Of a stretch of DNA of 49,528 bases, positions 41,311 through 49,528 are shown piece after piece; the stretch's first letter is position 1, and every line of letters begins with the position of its first letter. A model generated the notes under the pieces. It was not told the DNA's origin. It saw nothing but the letters and a program-made list of their open reading frames with translations, and did no database searches. Source of the stretch: Nemertoderma westbladi (taxonomy: Eukaryota > Xenacoelomorpha > Nemertodermatida > Nemertodermatidae); NCBI GenBank assembly GCA_032718475.1, contig JAUCBJ010005618.1, positions 1 to 49,528 of the forward strand, in the 5' to 3' direction. The translations under genes were made by a program, and so were the position numbers.

Positions 41311-43070
41311 GTGTTCCTCATCACGCAAGCATTTCATCCCCGAATTTAACCAAAAATTTCTAACCGGCTGCTGAAGAATTCCATGTAGGAATTTGTGCTA
41401 TATCCTTCATCAACAGTAATTTGGACCAAAAGCTTACTGCGAAAAAAAATGCGAGAATCTTTACACTATATGACACAAAGAAAAATTATTTACCACAAAT
41501 AAATAAATTATCAGTTATCATACCTACAACTATTAAAGCATGCAAAATTTCTTTCAATGAGCAGTAGTGTACTACTTTCGATCGGCATGCTGCATTGCAG
41601 CTGAATTATATATAAATTACAAATATATTAAGAATGATGTGCCTATACAATGGCAAACCAGGGTGTGGTATTTCCCCTGAGAGCTGATTGTACAGTACGA
41701 CTGTATACCGATAGCGATTATGATGTTGTTAATTCTTGAAGACGAATCCCCCATCTGATCTCTGAATGTCACTTTCATTCATCCACATACGGAATGTACA
41801 GATCAGTCAAACTGATGCGAGTCTCCGAATAGGAGGCGGTTTGGGGTTCCTGTATTGAACCTTCTAGGCGTTCTAGAACCTTCTAGGAGTTCTGGGGTGG
41901 ACTTAGTTGGTAGATTACAGTGAAGAATGTGAAGAAAATACCGCTCAGCTAAAGAAAATAAAAGTAAAATATTATTACTTATTTTATTTTTAAAGTGAGT
42001 CAAATATGTCAGGAAATAAAGAGACATAAACTGGAAGTAAATCCCTTCATATAGAATTAATATCTCGTCTTAATGTAGATATTACTACCCCCATGGCAAT
42101 AAAGTACATTTCATTCTGGTGGACGGCATACTATATTAAAGGCATGAATTATAGATGAGTATATTTTCAGTATTATGGAACAGCGTCATAGTTTCGAAAT
42201 ATAGTGCCTAATCTAGTAACAATCTAATCTAATTTAGATTATACCACTATTTTAATTATTTAGTGATGAATTAATATTCTCGAAGTTCATGACTAATAAT
42301 AACCTATGCATAACTACCTTATTCTACCCCCATGTTACATTGTTTTACATTATATCAGGGGAGTTCAATATTAATCAAACAAACGCAACATCTTACCACG
42401 CCTCTCATTCGCATTCACAGGACCAATAAGATGCCTTGCTTAACTGAGAGAAGTTCTTATGTTATGAATAACCTTTGACATATTAATTATCGACATCACC
42501 TTTTGGATTTATTACTTTTCGCCAATATAAATCGCGTGAGCATCTAATTATTTTCCAAAAAATTGTTATATTGGTACTTCTGACAACAAAATTAGCAGTT
42601 TATCTACTTAGATTATATCTGTAGCTGTAGATGGTTGTAAACAGAACTACGTCTTGTGGGGCGAGTCAATAATGCGAACCATCGGATATCTGTTATAATT
42701 ATACTAGGCGACGGCTGTTTTCCAAAAGTCTGTGGGTGGGGTGTGTTTGTGTGTCGGGGTCTGTCTGGTCTGTGTCGAGAGCCAATATGTATAATTAACC
42801 ATACAACAATTATAATTGCTCGCTGATAAGGCTTTGCTGCATGAAGGTCCAACTCGTGTTTAATCTGTAAACTGGAAGTAAAAGCACATCTTCCTGCACA
42901 ATTACCACTCTCAATATCTAAATATTGAACATTCCTCGAAAATGGTTGGTCTGGTCGTCGCTAATGTTATAACGGTAAAGAAAAGAAAAGAACTGACTTA
43001 CCGGACTCCTCAAATTCCAACTTGGCATTCCAGTTAACATAAAACAGTAGCGAAATAATTTTTTATTTCT
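41311..43070. other. Spacer, probably intron of Grl gene A
   Basis: 41583-41606 ('gatcggcatgctgcattgcagctg') is the inverted 3' end of the RTE-like LINE. Otherwise AT-rich with no confident exon. The last exon of gene A (with a TY...QF motif) was looked for here and not found. Confidence 0.45.
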
Positions 43071-43143
43071 GTACAGATCAGGGTTATTATTCCCATATAT
43101 TTCAGTTGTGGGAGTAAGCTGCTTGTGGTCGCAGCTCCTACAA

Positions 43144-44235
43144 ACAAGTCCCTAAAAGGTGCCACCGTGCTCCATAGCGCGGGAAATTCAAATGATTGAA
43201 AGACATGTTTTTTGTGACTGGAAAGGGTGGCAGATCAGATCTGCCACCTATATTTTGGCGGTAAATTCAAATCTGTTTTAACATGAATACATGAATAGAG
43301 TAAAGACTAATGTAATTAATTTGTTTATACATTATGTAAAAACAATAACAAATACACCAAACAATGTACCGGTATAAAGGTATTGTCAACTAATTAAATC
43401 AGAATAATTGAATCAGAATAAAATATTTCTTATCGGTTTAACTCACTCATCCGTCATTGTTGTTGTTTTATCTATTCTGGGGCTTCGAGCAGCACGTGAA
43501 CAACTAAACTGAACTGTTAAGGCCTACTGCACATGCAGTAGCGGTAGCTACTACAGTAAAAAGTTTACAGTATGAAGTCTACTGCTCTAGCTCCTTGACC
43601 TTTTAGTACGTACCCACGTACATATTGCAGCACACTGTAAGTCCCAGACTAGTTAACCAGTCAGCTTAGATGTTCACGTGCTGCTCGAACTCCCAGACTA
43701 GTTAACCAGTCAGCTTAGTTGTTCACGGCTGCTCGAACTCCCAGACTAGTTAACCAGTCAGCTTAGTTGTTCACGTGCTGCTCGAAGTCCCAGACTAGTT
43801 AACCAGTCAGCTTAGTTGTTCACGTGCTGCTCGAAGTCCCAGACTAGTTAACCAGTCAGCTTAGTTGTTCACGTGCTGCTCGAAGTCCCAGACTAGTTAA
43901 CCAGTCAGCTTAGTTGTTCACGTGCTGCTCGAAGTCCAGACTAGTTAACCAGTCAGCTTAGTTGTTCACGTGCTGCTCGAAACCCCAGAATAGATAAAAC
44001 AACAACAATAACGGATGAGTGTGTTAAACCGATAAGAAATAATTTATTCTGATTCAATGAATTACATTAGTCTTACTCTATTCATGTATTCAATGTTAAA
44101 ACAGATTTGAATTTACCGCTAACATATAGGCGGCAGATCTGATCTGCCACCCTTTCCAGTACAAGTTGCATGTCTTTCAATCATTTGAATTTCCCGCGCT
44201 ATGGAACAGGGTGGCGGCACCTTTTAGGGACTTGT
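43144..44235. mobile_element. Mutator-like foldback element with 9-bp target duplication
   Basis: CTCCTACAA is repeated exactly at 43135-43143 and 44236-44244. The ends are ACAAGTCCCTAAAAGG and its inverse. The inverted arms are about 350 bp each (43144-43500 and 43970-44235) and share 'gcgcgggaaattcaaatgat', 'ggtggcagatcagatctgcc' and 'ttatctattctgggg'. Between them is a 49-bp tandem array. Long TIRs, a 9-bp duplication and no transposase fit a non-autonomous Mutator-type (MULE/foldback) element. Confidence 0.8.
43641..43983. repeat. 49-bp tandem repeat, 7 copies, with CACGTG
   Basis: 'cccagactagttaaccag' starts at 43643, 43692, 43740, 43789, 43838, 43887 and about 43936 (48-49 bp steps). 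Each unit has the near-palindrome actagttaaccagt and most have ttcacgtgctgctcgaa with an E-box CACGTG (one copy has lost it). The last unit runs directly into the right inverted arm, whose inner edge carries the same ttcacgtgctgctcgaa. Confidence 0.92.
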
Positions 44236-44493
44236 CTCCTACAAGCATCTTTGCTGTAGGGTGCAATTTGCTGCCATTGGTGGTTGAAGATCTTGAATTC
44301 ACACTTCAAGAACGTAGAAGCAGCAGATATCCGGCAACTACAGTCACAGACACCGAATTTACGGGTTAATTCTCTGTCTCAAGTATACATTTTATACAAT
44401 TTATATAACAGTTTAATATAGTTTAATATTATAGAAATCCATCATTAATAAACTATAACTGCATAACGTTTATTTATATAACAATACACTTAC

Positions 44494-44652
44494 AGTAAGT
44501 AACAATGGTTTTGTAATGATGAACAGTTCCCAACAGGTAAATCCCACATTTCGTTGATTTAGTTTGTGTAGAAAAACGTTTAGTTGAAGAAGTTCTGTAT
44601 CAGTTGCTGAATTTAGTTTTGCTTTGTACAACACCTCCAGCGGCTTCTGAGC
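44494..44652 (-). CDS. Gustatory receptor-like protein, penultimate exon (gene A)
   Basis: An acceptor (tttag) precedes 44652 and a GTAAGT donor follows at 44488-44493. The exon is 53 codons and phase 0 at both ends, joining in frame to the exon at 45228-45468. It encodes the typical Gr segment before the last helix: 'LLQLNVFLHKLNQRNVGFTC' and then 'WELFIITKPLLLT'. This lies just ahead of the TY...QF C-terminal motif, which must be in a further exon not found here. In Gr/Grl proteins this region is part of the channel pore module. Confidence 0.65.
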
Positions 44653-45227
44653 CTAAAGACAAAATAAATATACAAAAAAAAAACAATATAATAGATTATT
44701 ACTTTATGACCCGTGATATAGTGTCATTTTCTGATGATGGACGACACCCCCATATTTAATTCTAAAGATATATTTATTTTATTATATTTATTTTATCATA
44801 TTTTTTATCTCTCTGTATATTTTATTATATATTTCAAGCAAGTTTTCAGAAAAAACATAATACAGTTAATTAGTTTGCAGAATTTGAAAAACAATAATAA
44901 ACTTTATAGAATTGGGACTGCTTCATTTGAGGGTGGCAAATACCATGCAAAACCCTTGAAGTGTCATCGTCACTTGATAATATCAGGGTTGCATAAATCA
45001 AATAATTTAATTTAATGAAACCAAACTATGACTGAATGAGTAGATCATATCAACAAGGTTAACAACATGGTTAAACTAAAATTGAAAATGTATATGGAAC
45101 CAAAATATCCACTCTTTTTAAGAACATGGCAATGGAGATTTTAGATATACCCATGTAAAAATTAGATCTATTGTACCACATAAATAATGAGGAAGTTAAA
45201 TAATACTAGTTTAATAGGAATAACTAC
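44653..45227 (-). other. Intron of Grl gene A
   Basis: Bounded by a GTAGTT donor (45222-45227) and a tttag acceptor (44653-44657). It is AT-rich; the hydrophobic plus-strand frame at 44734-45015 is taken as chance. Confidence 0.55.
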
Positions 45228-45468
45228 CTCTTCATTCAAATGTGCGGCGACAACTGCTGAAACAACTACTATTCCTCCTAGCAACATCAGCCACATTAGC
45301 AGCATAGACAGCATTATTGGATTGGTTATGGTGAAAGTAGCAGCCCCTTTCCAAAGAATGTAGTACAGCATTAGACTTATGTTCAATATATTGGTCACAA
45401 ATATTGTAAAGAGTGGAAATGCAAACACACAATCGGCATCTTTCACCATTGTAGCCAAATATTCGTAT
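45228..45468 (-). CDS. Gustatory receptor-like protein, internal exon with two TM segments (gene A)
   Basis: The acceptor is tatacag just before 45468 and the donor begins at 45227. The 241-bp exon starts in phase 1 and ends in phase 0. It encodes 'DADCVFAFPLFTIFVTNILN' and then a second hydrophobic segment ('LMLLGGIVVVSAVVAAHLNE'), fitting TM5-TM6 of a Gr/Grl receptor and leading into the exon at 44494-44652. Upstream exons lie beyond 45468. They must be interrupted by, or lie beyond, the LTR element at 45.5-49.5 kb. Gene A and gene B are on the same strand, in tandem. Confidence 0.6.
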
Positions 45469-45553
45469 CTGTATACAATGGATAACATTGTATAATTATT
45501 TATTAATTACATAGTTCATTACAGTAGTAGGGGCGTACTTGTATTATTGTAAT

Positions 45554-46130
45554 TGTGAGCGGATTCAATTCCGCCTCATTACCCTCATAAAATGGGAAGT
45601 GGCACCTTTTTCAGCAATATTGGAGATACGAGATTGGCGACAACCAATCTCGTATCACAACCAATAATCGGGGATAACACAAACCCCAAAAGCCACACAA
45701 AGGGAGGTTAGAGGTCAAATCACCTCGGGAGGGGAAACAACCAGCAGGGGCCAACAGCAGGGGGAAACACTCCCAGAGAGGGGAGAGGCGTGAAGTAGAT
45801 TATTAGCCAATAGGGGCAAGGGAAGCATCCACTGAACAAAGGCCAGAGTAATGTAGTAATTATACATATATATATTATCCTACTACCGGTCTGTGAAATC
45901 AGTTATTCAGTTATTGGTTTATAGTGCAGACTGGTGACAATCTTCACCGTCACCAATATATCTACATACCGGTACCCTATACAGCTATAGCATTCGCTAC
46001 CTTTGTGCTATCATTCAGTTATTGTCAGTCATTATATTAACACAGAGATAACAACAAACTCTTTATTTCACTACTGCGGTGACGCGTTGTCTACTGAACC
46101 GGTCGGGATCCCTTGATCCCGTCACAGTGA
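45554..46130 (+). mobile_element. Probable 5' LTR/leader of the gag-like element
   Basis: The stretch before the gag-like ATG (46162) starts with a possible TG end (tgtgagcgg, 45554) and has a perfect 13-bp stem with a 6-base loop (45625-45656) and a smaller one (45558-45574). It ends near 'gatcccgtcacagtg'. No second LTR is in the window and the boundaries are not proved by a target duplication. Confidence 0.4.
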
Positions 46131-46161
46131 AGATTACCCCAACCACTATAAACTAATAAAG

Positions 46162-47440
46162 ATGAGCGCAGGAAGACCCCAACTGTCAGAGGGAGAGAGG
46201 ACACCGCCGCGGACCCCGGATGATACCAACCAAACGATCCATGAGGCAGCGACGCGACGGTACCGACCTGCGACGCCGGATTTGCCGACGAGGGACGATC
46301 CGGCATCCCAAGAGGAGGGCGGCCATCTACCACGAGGAAGGGACGAGTCGACGCACGACGGCGGTCGAAGTACCGAAGTCGCCGGCCAGCCACAGGCCGA
46401 GGGCGATGGACGGCCCACCGGAACGGCGATGGTGGGGCCGCCGGTACGACGCCGAACCAGGAGAGGAGGAGGAGATGTCGGTGAAGAGGACGTCGGGACC
46501 AGCGATTGGCTTCGACGGGCCTACAACGCCACCAAGAAACTGTTGAGGGAGGCCAAAGAGGGAGAGAAGGTAAACCAGGGGAAGTTGAGCCAGCGGCTAG
46601 GTGAGTCGAATAAACATTTCAGATATCTAGTCCGTTTCGGTCAGGGAGAATTGGCGAGTGAGAGAGCGAGGGGGGTCGCCACCGAACTATTCGAACTGTG
46701 GCGATCCGGGGTTATGGAGCCTGAAGTGGTGTACGTAGGGCCATATTTAGTGGATGCTAGGGGAATTAAGTTAGTGGGTTGGGCAGATCCGCACGAGGGG
46801 AACCCGAGGTTAACCCCGAGGATTTGGTCGCTTCGGTTTGCGAGAACCCCAGAAGGCGGGGGAAAGTTAGTAGGACAGGGAGGCGACGGGAGTCCGTCAC
46901 GACCGATAAGTCCGTTACATCCTCTACTACTACTACTACTACTACTAGGATCGGCATGCTGCATTGCAGCTGCATTTTTAAGAATGCTGTGCCGGCTTGT
47001 CAACAAAATTGCACCGCCACAACTCCCTATCACCCATGACATTTGCTAGATCATCCGCATCTTTAAGGCCAGTGTCCTTTAAGATGCGTCTCAAGAAAGT
47101 CATGGGCTGTCCACCATGCTTATTCACTCCATTAGGCTGCCAAAGTACAAGATTATGCACTGGCTGGTCCTCACGGCGAAAGCAATGTCCTGCAAAGCGG
47201 AGGCGATTTTCTCATCATCCTCCGCGAAAGCAAGAAGGGTGTTAGAGATAGATCTGGCGTGTCAATTAGACATGGTGGCGCTAGACCAGAAAGAGTTAGA
47301 GAGGCAGTTGGATGAGGGAACTGCGCTGTTGGAGAAAGAGAGGGAGTTGGCGAGGGAGTGCAGAGAGAGGGCCGAGAGGGTGGCCAGGAACTGTAGAGAG
47401 CAAGAAGAGAGGGAGGCAGAGGAGCGCAAGGAGCGATAGA
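46162..47440 (+). pseudogene. Gag-like protein, N-terminal and coiled-coil part
   Basis: From ATG 46162, a disordered N-terminus rich in Pro, Arg, Glu and Gly (about 110 residues) leads to a helical domain ('WLRRAYNATKKLLREAKEG', 'FRYLVRFGQGELASERARG'). A frameshift near 46795 moves the frame. It continues as 'VNPEDLVASVCENPRRRGK', is interrupted by an inserted LINE fragment (46926-47210), and resumes at 47222 with a Glu/Arg-rich coiled coil ('LDQKELERQLDEGTALLEKE'). The frame stops at 47439. I know of no close match; the layout (leader, large Gag, low-complexity tail) suggests an LTR retrotransposon. Without the LINE fragment and its duplicated target the two halves are in one frame. Confidence 0.55.
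46926..47210 (-). mobile_element. 5'-truncated RTE-like LINE insertion
   Basis: The minus strand matches 12055-12319: the last 60 codons of the RT C-terminal domain, the same ~40-bp 3' UTR and a (TAG)8-like tail (plus strand, ctactact...). Likely target duplication CATCCTC at 46919-46925 and 47215-47221, with a few untemplated bases at the 5' junction. Identity to the 10.9-kb copy is high, so the two insertions are of similar, recent age. Confidence 0.85.
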
Positions 47441-47684
47441 GACGAGAGTAGAGAACGAACGTAAGGAGCGAGAAGCGAGAGGAGAGAGAGGAGCGCGAAG
47501 AGCGAGAGACGAGAGCGGAGAACGAGCGTAAGGAGCAAGAAGAGACGGAGAAAAAGGAGCGTAGAGAGCGAAAAATAAGCAGTAGAGAACGAACACAAGG
47601 AGCGGGAAGCGAGGGCAGAGAGAGTAGAGAGCGAGCGTAGAGAGCGGGTGGCGAGAGAAACAGAGTTAGCGAACCAGAGTTTGC

Positions 47685-47720
<36 letters not shown>

Positions 47721-48350
47721 CTGGAAAGCGCATGCGGGATGATATGCATGCCCGGTTGAGGGGGCTTATGCAATATATCAGGCCAAACAGAAGCGCCGAC
47801 TAGATCTGGCGCAGTTGGGACTATCAGAGAGTGAGGCTGGCTCGGGTAGTATTTACGAGGAGCCAGTGGTTATGGAAACGTTTGTTAATACCCCACTTAC
47901 AGGGACCGGACGACAGACCCAAGACTGGTGTAACCGTACGGGCGGGGGGGGGTTATAACAATACGTTAGAAGACGTTAATATTAATGGTACCGTAGTAGA
48001 CAACCCTAATCAAACTTTCATTCCAGGAAATAATATTTTGCCCGGTAACAATAATTTAAATCCGAACTATCCTTAATTTAAACGCATATAATAGTCCAAA
48101 TAATTCAAATAAATAATCTAAACCCGAATATAGGAAATAATTCAAATATACAAAGTAATTCGAATAATTTAACTTTAAATATGCAGAGTAATCTAAATAA
48201 TAATTTTAATTCAAACGAGCAAAATATTCCCGATTCCAACCCAAATAATACAGAATCAATTTAAATAATAATCCGAATTCAGTGCAGAATAACTCCAATA
48301 ATTTAAATAATTTAGAACAACAATGTTGATAATGGTGCTATTAATATAAA
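47441..48350 (+). pseudogene. Gag-like protein, Glu/Arg-rich tail and Asn-rich segment
   Basis: 47441-47740 is a purine repeat (gagcgaa/gagaga) that encodes Glu/Arg-rich coiled coil, now broken by many shifts and TAG stops. It ends with a pure (GA)n run at 47692-47722. 47831-48076 is open and ends Asn-rich ('NNILPGNNNLNPN'). Asn-rich coding continues to about 48330 in shifting frames ('NLNNNFNSNEQN', 'NNSNNLNNLEQQ'). It forms a tract of more than 100 residues dominated by Asn, Ser and Ile. No enzyme domain is present. Confidence 0.45.
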
Positions 48351-49528
48351 CACGGCAGATGTAGGTGGCCCGGCCAGCGAGAGCCTGCCAGGCCACATAA
48401 TCAGTACGCACGGGGGCAGCGGGGGTGAGAGACCCCGACGGGAGCCGGGAAGGCCACGTGGTTAATACGCAGGGAGTAGCGGGGGTGAGTCGACCCGACG
48501 GGAGCCTGCCAGGCCACGCAGTGATAGAGGGAGAGGCGGGGGTGAATAGACCCAGCCGCAGCAGAGATAGTGCGTCGACTAGAGAGGGGCGTAGAGGCGA
48601 AGCGAGAGATAGTGAAGCGATAGGTGGCGAGTGCGGGGGGGGGGGGGGGGGGGGGCTACAGGCGCCCCACAACGAGAGATTAGCGGTGAGAGGGGGGGGG
48701 GGGGGCAGAGAGTGTCCCACAGGCGTCGGCGGACAATGCGCGGGGCGAATTAGGTGAACCGCAGCACCCGGCGACGGAGAATAGTAGGGGGATTACGAGT
48801 ATCCCCAGCGGCGTGCGACCGGCTAGAGACAGGGAGGTTGGCGTTGCGAGCGGGCGAGCGATGAGACGTCGAGCCCTGTCAGAAGAGGGAAGAAGCACAG
48901 TGGAGTTTTAACCGGGAGGTCGACGAGAGATCTCACGAGCGGGGACGCTACACTGATGAGAGAAGAAGAGAAGAGAGTGGAAGAGGTGTCGCTGCGAGCG
49001 ACCGGAGAGCGAGGATGGATAGCGAGCCGTCGGTGGTGGAGATGGGGTTGGAGAGTCGGTGGGGTCGAACTCCGGGGGATTGCCGTCGCCCTGGAGAGAC
49101 GCAACCTGGCGAGGTGTACTATACGCCGAGAGAGGGGTACAGGGCGTACCGGTACGAGGACGAGAATAGGAGAGGGGATCGAAGAGAAACTTCCCGACGG
49201 GATACAGCTGCCGATCGAGGGTACGGTAGCCGTCGCGGGGAGGACTTCTTGGATTATTCGAGAAGGTTAAACTTCGGTCCGGAGGGACACATACAGACTG
49301 CAGGACATACTGTAGGCCTTACTGCACATACTATAGGCCATGCTGGGAGAGATAATGTAGGTGATAGGGTAGCACGGATGACGGGATTAGATCCGTAAGT
49401 CGCGGAGTACATACCAGTAGGTAGGCCAGAAGTGGGTAGGCCTATACCGGTACCAGCACAACAGTATGATTATAACATGCAGGGACATAACATATATCCA
49501 GGGGAAGGGAGAGTTATTGCGGATAGGT
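48351..49528 (+). pseudogene. Gag-like protein, Arg/Gly-rich C-terminal part, continues past the window
   Basis: GC-rich sequence encodes Arg/Gly/Asp/Glu-rich protein in pieces: 48425-48757 and 49015-49398. The first is built on three imperfect ~60-bp repeats ('gacgggagcc...aggccac', near 48390, 48440 and 48500) and has two G runs (48637-48655, 48692-48704). The second has 'GEVYYTPREGYRAYRYEDEN' and then RGD/RRET-type repeats, like an RGG RNA-binding region. It stops at TAA 49396-49398, and similar sequence follows to the end. Pol domains are not in view. Confidence 0.4.

Larger units (their letters stand above)
43077..44363. pseudogene. Coding-like sequence split by the Mutator-like element
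   Basis: If 43144-44244 (element plus one target copy) is disregarded, the flanks form about 190 bp that is open on both strands. On the plus strand a splice-acceptor-like tttctgtacag (ending 43076) is followed by 62 codons to TAA at 44367-44369 ('FSCGSKLLVVAAPTS' up to the junction). On the minus strand a Cys-rich frame ('KDACRSCDHKQLTPT' across the junction) runs to a donor-like GGTAAGT at 43004. I cannot decide which strand, if either, is coding. Confidence 0.3.

Noticed and set aside
40485-41606. One RTE-like LINE copy with later insertions
   Set aside because: For a minus-strand copy the 3' end should be at the lower coordinate, but the 3' end piece is at 41583 and the more 5' piece at 40485, so they are separate scraps.
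43641-43983. CRISPR-like array
   Set aside because: Units are contiguous tandem repeats without unique spacers, inside a eukaryotic transposon.
44734-45015. Hydrophobic 93-codon plus-strand frame
   Set aside because: It lies inside the Grl intron on the opposite strand; the composition reflects T-rich sequence.
47171-47733. Minus-strand Leu/Ser-rich hydrophobic frames
   Set aside because: They are the complement of the Glu/Arg purine repeat, which is the more plausible coding strand given the upstream gag-like frame.
48256-49104. Minus-strand Pro/Ser/Ala-rich frames
   Set aside because: They are the complement of GC-rich Arg/Gly coding sequence and G runs.

Overview
This window is nuclear DNA from an invertebrate animal. 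It is AT-rich, intron-containing and packed with transposable-element remains. Host-like genes are few: exons of two gustatory-receptor-like (Grl) seven-transmembrane chemoreceptors and one single-exon, membrane-anchored fibrinogen-related protein. The mobile elements are BEL/Pao, two non-LTR clades, tRNA-derived SINEs, an LTR family, and hAT-, Mutator- and piggyBac-like non-autonomous elements. Together these fit a marine, non-insect invertebrate (for example a mollusc or an ambulacrarian), but nothing here fixes the species. No prokaryotic operon, CRISPR array or rRNA gene was seen, and no free tRNA gene.

Layout: 0-1 kb is an LTR fragment that breaks an unknown ORF. 2.4-3.6 kb holds tandem duplications, and 3.4-8.6 kb is a decayed BEL/Pao retrotransposon on the minus strand. 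9.4-10.4 kb has a G-run array, a retroelement tail and a triple-hairpin repeat. 10.9-12.3 kb is a 5'-truncated RTE-like LINE (plus strand) with an intact RT frame. 12.9-16.3 kb is a minus-strand pseudogene of a multi-copy transposon-associated family (PIN-like core, CXC tail), split by a SINE and by a complete 1249-bp solo LTR with a CACAG target duplication. 18.4-19.6 kb is a piggyBac-like element filled with 161-bp repeats. 19.9-20.5 kb is a second copy of the RTE-like LINE. 21.1-22.7 kb is an unusual reverse-transcriptase pseudogene carrying an in-frame 36-bp minisatellite.

23.2-23.9 kb is the first exon of one Grl gene (minus). 24.3-25.9 kb is a hAT-like element with an 8-bp target duplication. 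27-27.8 kb has a LINE fragment and a strict 25-bp palindrome array. 30.3-31.2 kb is the fibrinogen-related gene. 33.5-35.5 kb is a satellite with a 315-bp higher-order unit. 35.6-40 kb is a nearly complete APE-type LINE (minus) with ORF1 and endonuclease/RT. 43.1-44.2 kb is a Mutator-like foldback element with a 9-bp target duplication. 44.5-45.5 kb has two C-terminal exons of another Grl gene. 45.5-49.5 kb is the 5' part of an LTR-type element with a large low-complexity gag-like protein; it runs off the end.

The window reads as a Grl cluster whose introns and spacers were invaded repeatedly. Several nested insertions can be proven by target duplications whose removal reopens an interrupted reading frame. 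The least ordinary signals are the small repeat arrays: UUCG hairpins, 25-bp palindromes, the minisatellite inside an RT domain, and the satellite with CTCF-like motifs.
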